The notes: generated by a model from the letters alone, not told the origin. Shown: positions 17,050-25,610, counted from the first letter of the stretch. The stretch: DNA of 64,000 nucleotides from Pseudomonadota bacterium (GCA_029779535.1 JAKPAG010000054.1:52979-116978); one strand, 5' to 3'. Numbers and translations are program-made.

Positions 17050-17985
17050 TCAGAGCTCCTTGATCAGCGCTTCGATGTCGGCCATGCCGATCACGCTGGT
17101 AACGGTAACGTCGGCAACGGTGCGGCCGATCATCGGGCCAACGACCTTGCCGCCCAGTTCGACGAAGCTGTCCACGCCTGCCGCCTGCATGGCGATCACG
17201 CTTTCGCGCCAGCGCACCCGGCCGCAGACCTGTTCGACCAGCAGCCGCTGCACTTCGGCCGGATCGGTGACCATCGCGGCGGTGACATTGGCGAACAGCG
17301 GGACCGACAGCGGCCCCGGCGGGGTCTTGCCCAGCGCTTCGGCCATGGCATCGGCAGCGGGCTGCATCAGCGGACAATGGAACGGGGCGGACACCGGCAG
17401 GGCCACGCCGCGCTTGATCCCGTGGTCCTTGACCAGGGCAATCGCGCGTTCAATCGCGCCCTTGTGGCCCGACAGCACGACCTGGGTGGGATCGTTGTCA
17501 TTGGCGACGGTGCAGACCTCACCCTCTGCCGCCGCATCGGCCAGAGCCTGGGCCTTGTCGATATCGGCACCCAGCAGCGCGCACATTGCGCCCACACCCA
17601 CCGGCACGGCGGCCTGCATCGACTGGCCGCGCAGCTTGAGCAGGCGGGCCGTATCGGCCAGGCTGAAGGCCCCGGCGGCGCACAGCGCGGTATATTCGCC
17701 CAGGCTGTGCCCGGCGACAAACTGCGCCTTGTCAGCCAGGGTGATCCCGCCTTCCTGTTCCAGCACGCGCAGCACCGCGATGGCATTGGCCATGATCGCC
17801 GGCTGGGCGTTTTCGGTCAAGGTCAGGGCATCGTCCGGGCCGTCGCGCATGATCGCCGACAGCTTCTGGTCCAGCGCATCGTCCACTTCCTCGAACACTG
17901 CGCGGGCGGCAGCGCTGGCCTGGGCCAGTTCCACGCCCATGCCCACCTTCTGGCTGCCCTGACCCGGAAAAACGAATGCGCGCAT
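17050..17985 (-). CDS. fabD: Malonyl-CoA:ACP transacylase
   Basis: 311 residues. It transfers malonyl from CoA to ACP for fatty acid synthesis. Landmarks: FVFPGQGSQKVGMG at the N terminus, catalytic serine in GHSLGEY, and PFHCPLMQP with the active-site histidine. I chose the ATG at 17985 (MRAFVFPGQG) because AGGAG lies nine bases before it; an ATG three codons upstream abuts that Shine-Dalgarno and is less likely. Followed by fabG after 3 bases, the classic fabD-fabG order. Confidence 0.95.
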   Translation of the reverse strand: MRAFVFPGQGSQKVGMGVELAQASAAARAVFEEVDDALDQKLSAIMRDGPDDALTLTENAQPAIMANAIAVLRVLEQEGGITLADKAQFVAGHSLGEYTALCAAGAFSLADTARLLKLRGQSMQAAVPVGVGAMCALLGADIDKAQALADAAAEGEVCTVANDNDPTQVVLSGHKGAIERAIALVKDHGIKRGVALPVSAPFHCPLMQPAADAMAEALGKTPPGPLSVPLFANVTAAMVTDPAEVQRLLVEQVCGRVRWRESVIAMQAAGVDSFVELGGKVVGPMIGRTVADVTVTSVIGMADIEALIKEL

Positions 17986-18012
17986 AGCTGACATCTCCTT
18001 TGCGCCGCGCGG

Positions 18013-18837
18013 TTATTGCCCCGGCGCGGCTCCCGCAAGTCCGAATGGCACGATCTTGTTGGCAACGTCGTGCCCGATATCCGCCGGGCCCAGGAACGGG
18101 ATCGCGTGGCGCTGGCACCAGTGGCGGACGATTGCCTCGATCTCGTGGCCGAACGGCACGTCGTTTTCCGGCACGTCGCTGACCCGGCCCAGCCGCAGCC
18201 CGGCCACCCCGCCCAGGTGCGCGGTGACATGAAACATCAAGCGGTCGACCGCATAGTGGTATTCGGCCACTTCCTCGACCATGACGACATGGCCCGTCAG
18301 GCCCGGCATCAGCGGGGTGCCGCACAGCATGGCCAATGTCATCAGGTTGAAGGCCGCGCGCGGGCGGCCATCATCGCTGGGTTCCAAACCCGCGCGTTCG
18401 CCCGCCAGGAACCCCAGGGTGCGGCGCACCGCATGCTCGCCGCCGGCCCGGCGGATGTCGGTGGGCATCGGCGCGTGGACCGGGCGGCCGATCCGCGCGC
18501 GGTATAGCCCGCCCAGCAGCGTGCCGGCATCGGAATAGCCGAGGAACTGCTTGTCCTGCGCCGCGTGGTCGAACCGGGCAATCGCATCCTGCGCCACCCG
18601 CGCCGCGCCATAGCCGCCGCGCGCGAACCACACCGCATCGAACGCGGGATCGTTGGCGCATTCGACCAGCGCAGCGATCCGCTGCGCATCGCTGCCGGCG
18701 AAATGGCCTTCGGTGAAGAAGCACTGCGGGTGGAAATGCAGTTCCACCCCCGGATAGTCCGCCGCCAGCGCCAGCACGCGCGCCGCATCCTCCTCGATCA
18801 GCGGACGGGACGGGGCACAGATGGCAATGCGGCGCAT
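18013..18837 (-). CDS. ldcA: LD-carboxypeptidase (muramoyltetrapeptide carboxypeptidase)
   Basis: 274 residues, peptidase family S66. It cleaves the terminal D-Ala from L-Ala-D-Glu-mDAP-D-Ala tetrapeptide during murein recycling in the cytoplasm. Landmarks: IAICAPSRP at the N terminus, FARGGYGAARV, nucleophile S102 in GYSDAG, glutamate in VMVEEVAEYHYAVDR, and histidine in VPFGHEIEAI. AGGAAGG precedes the ATG at 18837, so I reject the longer in-frame extension. It ends 18 bases before the ATG side of fabD and is divergent from the Mur-ligase-like gene with 53 bases between. S66 also includes MccF-type immunity proteins, but the ligase partner favours recycling. Confidence 0.88.
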   Translation of the reverse strand: MRRIAICAPSRPLIEEDAARVLALAADYPGVELHFHPQCFFTEGHFAGSDAQRIAALVECANDPAFDAVWFARGGYGAARVAQDAIARFDHAAQDKQFLGYSDAGTLLGGLYRARIGRPVHAPMPTDIRRAGGEHAVRRTLGFLAGERAGLEPSDDGRPRAAFNLMTLAMLCGTPLMPGLTGHVVMVEEVAEYHYAVDRLMFHVTAHLGGVAGLRLGRVSDVPENDVPFGHEIEAIVRHWCQRHAIPFLGPADIGHDVANKIVPFGLAGAAPGQ

Positions 18838-18890
18838 AGGCCTTCCTAACCCGGTTGCGCTGGCGCGCAAGGCCGCATACCGGAGGCATG

Positions 18891-20297
18891 ATGAGCGAAC
18901 TGACCCAGCACCCGTGGTTTTTCTGTGGCATTGGCGGATCGGGCATGTTGCCCCTGGCCCTGATCCTGAAGGGCAAGGGCGCAGCGGTGTCCGGGTCTGA
19001 CCGCAGCCGCGACCAGGGCCGCACGCCGGAAAAGTTCGCCTGGCTGGAGAGCCTGGGCTTTACCCTGTTTCCGCAGGACGGCAGCGGCATCACCTCGGCC
19101 GATCAGGTGCTGGTCGCCAGTGCGGCGGTGGAAGACACCGTGCCGGAGATGGTCCGCGCGCGTGAACTCGGCTGCGCGCGGCTGAGCCGGGCCGAACTGC
19201 TTGCCCGGCTGTTCAACGCCGATCCGTGCGGGATCGCGATTGGCGGGACCAGCGGCAAAAGCACTGTGACCGGGATGACCGGGTGGATCATGACCCAGGC
19301 CGGGCGCGATCCGACGATCATGAACGGCGCGGTAATGAAGAACTTCGTCAGTGCCGACGCCCCCTTCGCCAGCGCGCGGGTTGGCCGCGGCGGGGTGTTC
19401 GTCTCCGAAGTCGATGAAAGCGACGGCTCGATCGCGCTCTACCGCCCCCGGGTGGCGGTGTTGCTCAACGTCAGCCTTGACCACAAGTCGATGGACGAGC
19501 TGCGCACCCTGTTCAGCGATTTCCTGGGCATGTCCGACATCTGCGTGGTCAACCTGGACGATGCCGAAGCCGCCGCATTGATGCCCGAATACACCCCGCA
19601 CGTGACCTATGGGATCGACAATCACCAAGCCCAGATCGGGGTGTTTGCCGATACGATCATGGAAGGGCCGCTGTCGATCTCGGCCACCGTGATCGACCGG
19701 CGTGATGGCTATGCCCATCCGCTGGTGCTGGACGTGCCGGGCCGTCACAACCTGTCGAACGCCCTCGCCGCGATTGCCGCTGCTTGCGCCGCCGGGGTGC
19801 CGGTGCGCGAGGCGGTCGACGCGCTGTCGACCTTCAAGGGCCTGGCGCGCCGGTTCGACGTGGTCGGCACCAGCGCTTCGGGCATCACGGTAATCGACGA
19901 TTTCGGCCACAACCCGGAAAAGTGCGCTGCCACGCTCGCCACGCTGAAGGCCCATCCGGGCCGGGTGATCGCGCTGTTCCAGCCGCACGGCTATGGCCCA
20001 CTGCGCCAGATGGGCCGCGAATTGGCGCAGGTCTTTGCGCGGATGCTTGGCCCCGACGATGTGACGATCCTGTGCGATCCGGTCTATTTCGGCGGTACGG
20101 TCGATCGCAGCGAGGGGAGCGAGCGGATCGTCAAGCTGATCGCCGAGGGCGGCGGCCACGCCGAATACATTCCCGCGCGGGATGCCTGCGCGGCCCGGAT
20201 CGCGCAGATCGCCCGGCCCGGCGACCGGGTGGTGGTGATGGGCGCGCGCGACGACACACTGAGCCAGTTCGCGCGGGATCTACTGGCGCGGGTGTAA
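18891..20297 (+). CDS. MurC/Mpl-like Mur ligase
   Basis: 468 residues, with the three-domain architecture of Mur ligases: N-terminal UDP-sugar domain (FCGIGGSGMLPLALIL, VSGSDRS), ATP-binding P-loop GGTSGKST with K123, central EVDESDGS and NVSLDHKSMDEL, and C-terminal domain. MurC/Mpl proteins normally carry a D-[YF]-x-HHP motif opening the C-terminal domain; here it reads DDFGHNPEK (H340-N341), nearer to cyanophycin synthetase or FolC. It could be the UDP-MurNAc tripeptide ligase Mpl, an extra MurC, or a ligase with another substrate. The divergent ldcA makes the product (tripeptide) that Mpl would use, which favours recycling. GGAGG four bases before the ATG at 18891 supports that start over the adjacent ATG. 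Confidence 0.8.
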   Translation: MSELTQHPWFFCGIGGSGMLPLALILKGKGAAVSGSDRSRDQGRTPEKFAWLESLGFTLFPQDGSGITSADQVLVASAAVEDTVPEMVRARELGCARLSRAELLARLFNADPCGIAIGGTSGKSTVTGMTGWIMTQAGRDPTIMNGAVMKNFVSADAPFASARVGRGGVFVSEVDESDGSIALYRPRVAVLLNVSLDHKSMDELRTLFSDFLGMSDICVVNLDDAEAAALMPEYTPHVTYGIDNHQAQIGVFADTIMEGPLSISATVIDRRDGYAHPLVLDVPGRHNLSNALAAIAAACAAGVPVREAVDALSTFKGLARRFDVVGTSASGITVIDDFGHNPEKCAATLATLKAHPGRVIALFQPHGYGPLRQMGRELAQVFARMLGPDDVTILCDPVYFGGTVDRSEGSERIVKLIAEGGGHAEYIPARDACAARIAQIARPGDRVVVMGARDDTLSQFARDLLARV

Positions 20298-20335
20298 TGC
20301 CTGCGCTGCATTTTTAGACCACGGTATGAATTTGG

Positions 20336-20365
20336 TTGCATCACCGCCCCGCGCGTTCCTATAGC
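20336..20365 (+). promoter_or_regulatory. Candidate promoter of the PQQ dehydrogenase gene
   Basis: TTGCAT (20336-20341), 18-base spacer, TATAGC (20360-20365), 55 bases upstream of the ATG at 20421, which itself has GAGGACAGG in front. It fits a sigma-70-type promoter but is a by-eye match only. Confidence 0.4.
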
Positions 20366-20420
20366 TGTGCCCCGAAAAGCCGGGACGCATGGCGCGATCT
20401 CCGGCGCGATCGAGGACAGG

Positions 20421-22499
20421 ATGCGACCCGTGCCACAGCTTCGCCCCCGCTTTATTCCGCTGCCCCTGCGTGCCGCCCCCCTGGTGCTGGCCCTCGCCGT
20501 ACTGGGATCGTGCAGCCGCCCCGCCCCCTGGTCGGCGCAGGAAGCCTCGGCCGATAACTGGCTCTATTACGGCGGATCGGTTTCGGAAAACCACTTCAGC
20601 GCGCTGAACGAGATCAACGCGGGCAACGTGGCCGACCTCAAGCTGCGCTGGTTCCTCGACCTGGGCACCTTCCCCAGCGTCAATTCCGCGCCGCTGGCGG
20701 TGGACGGGATACTCTATTTCTCAGCCGGCTTTTCGGTGATCCACGCGGTCGATGCCCAGACCGGCAAGCTCTTGTGGAAATACGATCCGGAAGTCCACAA
20801 GGTGGCGGGATCGAAGCTGCGGATCGGCTGGGGCGTGCGCGGCATCGCCTTTCGCGACGGTCAGGTGTTCACCGGCACGCTCGACGGGCGGCTGCTTGCG
20901 ATCGACGCGAAGACCGGCAAGCTGAACTGGAGCGTGCAGACCACCGAGCCTGACGATGCGCGCTATATCTCGGGCCCGCCCTATGTCTTCGGCAATACCG
21001 TGGTGATCGGCCACGGCGGGGCCGATTACGGCGCGACGCGCGGCTATGTGACCGCTTACGACACCCGCAACGGCCAGCAGAAGTGGCGCTTCTTCACTGT
21101 GCCGGGCGATCCGGCCAAGGGGTTCGAGAACGACGCCATGCGCATGGCCGCCAAGACCTGGAAGGGCGAATGGTGGAAATATGGCGGCGGCGGCACGGTG
21201 TGGCACGCCATGGCCTATGACCCGCAGTTCAACCGGATCTACCTGGGCACCGGCAACGGCGCGCCGTGGAACCAGAAGATCCGCAGCCCGCAAGGCGGCG
21301 ACAACCTGTTCCTGTCCTCGATCGTCGCGCTGGATGCCGATACGGGCGCCTATGTCTGGCACTACCAGACCAATCCCGGCGAAACCTGGGATTACGTCAG
21401 CACGATGGACATCGAACTGGCCACCCTGCCGGTCGATGGCAAGCCCACCCCGGTGATCCTGCACGCGCCCAAGAACGGCTTCTTTTATGTGCTCGATCGC
21501 CGCAACGGAAAGTTCATCTCGGCGGAAAAGATCGTCCCGGTGAACTGGGCCAGCCATATCGACAAGGCCACCGGCCGCCCGATCGAAACGGTCGAGGCGC
21601 GCTATCCCGGCGGTAAGCCGCAGGTGATCTGGCCCGGCCCGGTCGGCGGGCACAATGTCGCGGCAATGTCGTTCAGCCCGCAGACGGGGCTTGCCTATAT
21701 CCCGATCACCCATGCGGCGCGGGCCTATGTCGATCCGGCAGGCGACCTGCGCCAGTGGAAGTCAAAGGGCAACCGGATCTACGATACCGGGACCGGCAAC
21801 GCCCCGCCCGAGGTCAAGCTGCCGCAGGGGTGGAGCGCGCTGCTCGCCTGGAACCCGCAGACGCAGAAGGAAGCCTGGCGCGTTCCCCTGCCTGGCCTGG
21901 TCCAGGGCGGCACGCTGGCCACCGCCGGCGGGCTGGTGTTCCAGGGCAATGTGCTGGGCAAGCTGGTTGCCTATGACGCGAAGAACGGCAAGCCGCTGTG
22001 GAACTTCGATGCGCAGGTCGGGATCCAGGCCCAGCCGATCACCTATCGCGCCGGCGGCAAGCAGATGGTGACGATTATCGCCGGCTGGCGCGGCACCGGC
22101 TATGGCGGCGGGCCGACCTGGGAATACCGCCAGCAGCCGCGCCGCGTGCTGACCTTCGCGCTCGATGGTCAGGCGGCGCTGCCCGCGCCGCAGCGTACCG
22201 AATTGCCGCTGGTCGATGCCCCCGGCTTCACGGTCGATCCCGCCAAGGCCAAGGTCGGGCAAGAGGTCTATAACACCCGCTGCATGATCTGCCACGGCCC
22301 GGCCCTGCGCGCCAGCGGAGCGGCGCCCGATCTGCGGCGCTCGTCCATCCCGCCCTCGCGCGATGCGCTGGTGGCGGTGCTGCGCGAAGGCGTGCTGCGC
22401 CCAGCGGGCATGCCCAGCTTCGAAGACCTGAGCGACGCCCAGATCACCGGGCTGCAGCACTACGTGGTGCAGCAATCGCGCGCGGCGGCGAACAAGTAG
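20421..22499 (+). CDS. PQQ-dependent dehydrogenase with C-terminal cytochrome c
   Basis: 692 residues, exported. Hydrophobic N terminus ends in VLGSC (Cys31), a plausible lipobox, so it may be a lipoprotein; otherwise a periplasmic enzyme. An eight-bladed quinoprotein propeller follows (W-docking motifs such as AVDAQTGKLLWKY and AIDAKTGKLNW), with the likely catalytic aspartate in ETWDYVSTMD. The C terminus is a cytochrome c domain: CMICH (C621, C624, H625) and Met664 in RPAGMPSF. It oxidises an alcohol or related substrate and passes electrons to the respiratory chain. The vicinal Cys-Cys expected before GVALY-type segments of ethanol dehydrogenases is absent here (GWGVRGIAF). No pqq biosynthesis genes are in the window. 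The upstream in-frame extension to 20367 lacks a Shine-Dalgarno. Confidence 0.9.
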   Translation: MRPVPQLRPRFIPLPLRAAPLVLALAVLGSCSRPAPWSAQEASADNWLYYGGSVSENHFSALNEINAGNVADLKLRWFLDLGTFPSVNSAPLAVDGILYFSAGFSVIHAVDAQTGKLLWKYDPEVHKVAGSKLRIGWGVRGIAFRDGQVFTGTLDGRLLAIDAKTGKLNWSVQTTEPDDARYISGPPYVFGNTVVIGHGGADYGATRGYVTAYDTRNGQQKWRFFTVPGDPAKGFENDAMRMAAKTWKGEWWKYGGGGTVWHAMAYDPQFNRIYLGTGNGAPWNQKIRSPQGGDNLFLSSIVALDADTGAYVWHYQTNPGETWDYVSTMDIELATLPVDGKPTPVILHAPKNGFFYVLDRRNGKFISAEKIVPVNWASHIDKATGRPIETVEARYPGGKPQVIWPGPVGGHNVAAMSFSPQTGLAYIPITHAARAYVDPAGDLRQWKSKGNRIYDTGTGNAPPEVKLPQGWSALLAWNPQTQKEAWRVPLPGLVQGGTLATAGGLVFQGNVLGKLVAYDAKNGKPLWNFDAQVGIQAQPITYRAGGKQMVTIIAGWRGTGYGGGPTWEYRQQPRRVLTFALDGQAALPAPQRTELPLVDAPGFTVDPAKAKVGQEVYNTRCMICHGPALRASGAAPDLRRSSIPPSRDALVAVLREGVLRPAGMPSFEDLSDAQITGLQHYVVQQSRAAANK

Positions 22500-22508
22500 T
22501 TCGCCGCC
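22484..22508. terminator. Hairpin between convergent PQQ dehydrogenase and GNAT genes
   Basis: Perfect 9-base inverted repeat (GGCGGCGAA at 22484-22492 and TTCGCCGCC at 22500-22508) with a 7-base loop. It spans the PQQ dehydrogenase stop codon. There is no T run on either side, so a terminator function is inferred from position only. Confidence 0.45.
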
Positions 22509-22521
22509 CGCACGGGGCCGA

Positions 22522-23049
22522 TCAGCGCAGCAGCTTTTCCAGCATCACCAGGGTGGGATCGCCCTCCACGCCGTGGGGGGTGAAGCCCTTTTCGCGCTCG
22601 AGCTCGATCGCGGCATGGTTCTCGCGGTCCTCGATCGCGATTACCCGGCGCAGCCCGCGCTTGCGCGCCGCTTCGGCCAGCACGTCGAGCAAGGCCCAGC
22701 CCACCCCCTTGCCGCGCCAGTTCTGGCAAACCGAAATGGCCACTTCGCCCGTGTCGAGCGGATTGTCGCAGGCCAGCATGGCATGGCCCACCACCGTATC
22801 GCTCGCCTCGTCAAAGGCGACGAAGCTTTCCGTGCGGAAGTGGTCAACCTCGACCATCGGCACAAGCTGTTCGTGGGTCAGGTGCTTGTGCGCGGTCAGG
22901 AAGCGGAAGCGGCGGTCCTCGTCGCTAACCCGGTCGAAGAAATCGGCCAGCAGCGGCTCATCCTCGGCGCAAACCGGGCGCACGGCGATCACCGCGCCGC
23001 TGCGAGTGCGCAGTTCCTGGACTTCGGGGGCAAGATCTTCGGGAAGCAT
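22522..23049 (-). CDS. GNAT-family N-acetyltransferase
   Basis: 175 residues. Acetyl-CoA-dependent acyltransferase fold: VAISVCQNWRGKGVGWALLD holds the R/Q-x-x-G-x-G/A acetyl-CoA loop, followed by RENHAAIELEREKGF, the usual C-terminal strand-helix. N terminus EVQELRTRSGAVIAVRPVCAED resembles the GNAT domain found in protein acetyltransferase PatZ-like enzymes, but without the NDP-forming domain. AGGAG lies before the ATG at 23049, so the nine-residue upstream extension is not used. Substrate unknown. Convergent with the PQQ dehydrogenase. Confidence 0.85.
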   Translation of the reverse strand: MLPEDLAPEVQELRTRSGAVIAVRPVCAEDEPLLADFFDRVSDEDRRFRFLTAHKHLTHEQLVPMVEVDHFRTESFVAFDEASDTVVGHAMLACDNPLDTGEVAISVCQNWRGKGVGWALLDVLAEAARKRGLRRVIAIEDRENHAAIELEREKGFTPHGVEGDPTLVMLEKLLR

Positions 23050-23142
23050 TGCTTGGCTCCTTTTGCAATGCAGCATCCGTTAGCACATGCAGCACGAACG
23101 GCATTGACATGGAGCAAGGTTCGCCGGAATTTTCGCGGGCGC

Positions 23143-24069
23143 TCAATGCGCCTCCCGCTTCAGCACCTTGTGCAGCAGCAGCGCGATGGCCGCGCCCAGC
23201 CCCAGCCCGACCAGCGCCGAGGACACGGCATAGGCCAGCCATCCCGCCGCCCCGCCGGCCGCTTCGGCCGCGTGCTGGACGCCGTGGGCCAGGTCCGACG
23301 GCCAGTGCCAGCCCAACTCGTGCGTGCCGTGCAGCAGGATCCCGCCGCCGACCCACAGCATCGCCGCCGTGCCCAGCGGCGAAAGCACCGCCAGCACCCT
23401 GGGCATGGCGTTGACCAGCATTTCGCCCAGCTTCTGGTTCGCCGCGCCCGGCTTCTTGGCCAGGTGCAGGCCGATATCGTCCAGCTTCACGATCAGCGCG
23501 ACCGCGCCGTAGACCGCAATGGTGATCACCACCCCGACCAGCGCCAGGATCAGCGCGCGGCTGAGCAGCGGCTCGCTCGCCACTTCCCCCAGGGCAATCG
23601 CCATGATTTCGGCCGACAGGATCAGGTCGGTCCGCACCGCGCCGGATACGCGCTCACGCTCGAATTCGGCCAGGTCGGTGATCGCATCGCCCAGCACTTC
23701 GCCGTGATGCTGGCCGCCCAGCTTTTCCAGCACCTTTTCCGCGCCTTCATAGCACAGGAACAGCCCGCCCAGCATCAGCAGCGGGGTCATTGCCCAGGGC
23801 GCGAACTGGCTGATCGCCAGCGCGGCGGGCAGCAGGATCAGCAGCTTGTTGCGCAGCGATCCCTTCACGATCTGCCAGATGATCGGCAATTCGCGGTCGG
23901 GCGTGAAGGCGGTCAGATAGCCGGGGGTGACCGCGGCATCGTCGACCACCACACCGGCGGCCTTGGTCCCCGCCTTGGCGGCAGCCGCACCCAGGTCATC
24001 AACCGAGGCGGCGGCGACCTTGGCGATCATCGCGACGTCATCTAGCAGGGCGACAAGGCCGGTAGGCAT
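23143..24069 (-). CDS. DUF808 family inner-membrane protein
   Basis: 308 residues, several membrane helices (LILLPAALAISQFAPWAM, LILALVGVVITIAVYGAVAL, AVLSPLGTAAMLWVGGGILL, SALVGLGLGAAIALLLH). The N terminus MPTGLVALLDDVAMIAK and internal DDAAVTPGYLTAF and REL-PIIWQIVKGSLRNK are hallmarks of the DUF808/YedI family. Function unknown. I chose the ATG at 24069 because the family begins there; the frame stays open a further 318 bases upstream without family sequence. Next on the minus strand is the GNAT gene 93 bases away. Confidence 0.87.
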   Translation of the reverse strand: MPTGLVALLDDVAMIAKVAAASVDDLGAAAAKAGTKAAGVVVDDAAVTPGYLTAFTPDRELPIIWQIVKGSLRNKLLILLPAALAISQFAPWAMTPLLMLGGLFLCYEGAEKVLEKLGGQHHGEVLGDAITDLAEFERERVSGAVRTDLILSAEIMAIALGEVASEPLLSRALILALVGVVITIAVYGAVALIVKLDDIGLHLAKKPGAANQKLGEMLVNAMPRVLAVLSPLGTAAMLWVGGGILLHGTHELGWHWPSDLAHGVQHAAEAAGGAAGWLAYAVSSALVGLGLGAAIALLLHKVLKREAH

Positions 24070-24135
24070 GGTGGGAAATGTCCTCAGTTTCAGGCAGAAC
24101 CGCGTGTTGCCCCGCCCGAGCGCGCGCCGCAAGGC

Positions 24136-24163
24136 TTGCATTGCGGGAAAAACCGGGTAAAGG
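24136..24163 (+). promoter_or_regulatory. Possible promoter of the rpsF operon
   Basis: TTGCAT (24136-24141), 16-base spacer, TAAAGG (24158-24163) about 110 bases before the rpsF start. The -10 box is weak. The leader after it is long enough to hold an S6:S18 autoregulatory structure, which was not confirmed. Confidence 0.3.
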
Positions 24164-24271
24164 CCCGCCCTTCCGCAGGTGCGAATCTGTCCGGAAAACG
24201 AAGAAAGCCGGAGGGGCCCCGCAATGGTGCGGATCAGCCAGCGATCGGTTAGAGAGATAAAGGAAGCTGCC

Positions 24272-24634
24272 GTGGCTCTATATGAGCACGTGTTCCTGGC
24301 ACGCCAGGACCTCAGCCAGGCGCAGGTTGATGCGCTGGCCGCCACCGCGACGGAAATCGTCGAAGCCAACAATGGCAAGGTGACCAAGACCGAAACCTGG
24401 GGCCTGAAGAACCTGGCCTACAAGATCAAGCGCAACCGCAAGGCGCACTTCGTGCTGCTGAACATCGAAGCGCCCGCCGGCACCGTTGCCGAGCTGGAAC
24501 GCCAGACCGCGATCAACGAAGACGTGATCCGCTGGCTGACCGTGCGCGTCGACGAGCATGAAACCGGCCCGTCGGTGCAGATGCGCAAGCAGGACCGCGA
24601 GCGCAGCAAGCGCCGCGAACGCGAGGAGTTCTAA
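24272..24634 (+). CDS. rpsF: 30S ribosomal protein S6
   Basis: 120 residues from a GTG start with AAGGAAG in front. It begins [15 protein letters not shown], the form usual in alphaproteobacteria, and has the conserved [19 protein letters not shown] segment and a basic C-terminal tail. The frame remains open upstream to an ATG at 24224 that also has a GGAGG, which would add 16 residues absent from other S6 proteins. First gene of rpsF-rpsR-rplI. Confidence 0.96.
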   Translation: MALYEHVFLARQDLSQAQVDALAATATEIVEANNGKVTKTETWGLKNLAYKIKRNRKAHFVLLNIEAPAGTVAELERQTAINEDVIRWLTVRVDEHETGPSVQMRKQDRERSKRREREEF

Positions 24635-24637
24635 GAG

Positions 24638-24862
24638 ATGGCCCGCGCCTTTTTCCGCCGCCGCAAGAGCTGCCCTTTCTCGGGCAAGAACGCTCCCAAG
24701 ATCGATTACAAGGACACGCGCCTGCTTCAGAACTACATGTCTGAGCGTGGCAAGATCGTGCCGAGCCGCATCACCGCCGTTTCTGCCAAGAAGCAGCGCG
24801 AACTGGGCCAGGCGATCAAGCGTGCCCGTCACCTGGGCCTCCTGCCCTACCTCGTGAAGTAA
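24638..24862 (+). CDS. rpsR: 30S ribosomal protein S18
   Basis: 74 residues. [16 protein letters not shown], the [18 protein letters not shown] core and C-terminal [13 protein letters not shown] match S18. It starts 3 bases after the rpsF stop. S18 pairs with S6 on the 30S platform, consistent with the operon order. Confidence 0.97.
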   Translation: MARAFFRRRKSCPFSGKNAPKIDYKDTRLLQNYMSERGKIVPSRITAVSAKKQRELGQAIKRARHLGLLPYLVK

Positions 24863-24876
24863 GGGGAGACAGGACC

Positions 24877-25476
24877 ATGCAGATCATCCTGCTCGAACGC
24901 ATCGAAAAGCTGGGCACCATCGGCGATGTCGTGACCGTCAAGGACGGCTACGCGCGCAACTACCTGCTGCCCAACAAGAAGGCGCTGCGCGCCAACGATG
25001 CCAACCGCAAGGTCTTCGAAGCCAACCGCTCGAAAATCGAAGCCGACAACGCCGCCCGCCGTGCCGATGCCGAAAAGCATTCGGAAAACGTCGAAGGCAA
25101 GTCGGTCGTCCTGATCCGTGCCTCGTCGAACGCCGGCCAGCTCTATGGTTCGGTTTCGGTGCGTGACATCGTCGACGCGCTGAACGCCGATGGCGCCGAA
25201 GTGTCGAAGTCGATGATCGTGCTCGAACGCCCGATCAAGACCATCGGCGTGTTCGACGTCAAGGTCGCGCTGCATCCGGAAGTGGCCGTGACCGTCAAGG
25301 TCAACGTCGCCCGCTCGCCGGACGAAGCCGAACAGCAGGCCCAGGGCGTCGACGTGATCGCCGCGATGTTCGAGGACGAAGCCGCCGAAGCAGCAGCTGC
25401 TGCCGGTGAATTCGAGGCCGGCAACGGCGAAGACCTCGAAGCGGAAGCTCCGGCTGCCGGAGGCGACGACGCCTGA
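24877..25476 (+). CDS. rplI: 50S ribosomal protein L9
   Basis: 199 residues. L9 N-terminal domain (MQIILLERIEKLGTIGD, VKDGYARNYLLPN), long connecting helix, and C-terminal domain (LYGSVSVRDIVDAL). About 35 extra residues rich in Ala and Glu follow the usual end, as in other alphaproteobacterial L9. A Shine-Dalgarno (AAGGGGAGA) lies before the ATG. Last gene before a good terminator. Confidence 0.97.
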   Translation: MQIILLERIEKLGTIGDVVTVKDGYARNYLLPNKKALRANDANRKVFEANRSKIEADNAARRADAEKHSENVEGKSVVLIRASSNAGQLYGSVSVRDIVDALNADGAEVSKSMIVLERPIKTIGVFDVKVALHPEVAVTVKVNVARSPDEAEQQAQGVDVIAAMFEDEAAEAAAAAGEFEAGNGEDLEAEAPAAGGDDA

Positions 25477-25501
25477 GCGTCAGCGCCTTGAACCAAACGA
25501 T

Positions 25502-25530
25502 AAGGGGGTGCTTCGGCGCCCCCTTTTTCT
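25502..25530 (+). terminator. Rho-independent terminator after rplI
   Basis: Eight-base stem (GGGGGTGC at 25504-25511 with GCGCCCCC at 25516-25523, one G-T pair), TTCG tetraloop, then TTTTTCT. It ends the ribosomal protein operon. Confidence 0.9.
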
Positions 25531-25542
25531 TTGATTGCAAGG

Positions 25543-25604
25543 GTTGATTCCCTAACATCAACGCCCTAGCCTGCATTATTGTTGTTTTTCCGTAATTAAT
25601 ACGG
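25543..25604 (+). promoter_or_regulatory. Two inverted repeats upstream of the methyltransferase
   Basis: GTTGAT at 25543-25548 pairs with ATCAAC at 25557-25562 (8-base spacer). CCGTA at 25590-25594 pairs with TACGG at 25600-25604 around an AT-rich centre, seven bases before the start codon at 25611. Both lie in an AT-rich region that follows the rplI terminator. They could be operator sites; no regulator gene is adjacent. Confidence 0.4.
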
Positions 25605-25610
25605 GGCAAA

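Noticed and set aside
14229..17991. Two long plus-strand frames over dnaN, the secreted gene, fabG and fabD
   Set aside because: Antisense to well-identified genes, no ribosome binding site, composition typical of mirror frames.
24224..24271. Upstream ATG with GGAGG as the rpsF start
   Set aside because: It would add 16 residues not found in S6; the GTG at 24272 has its own Shine-Dalgarno and gives the canonical N terminus.
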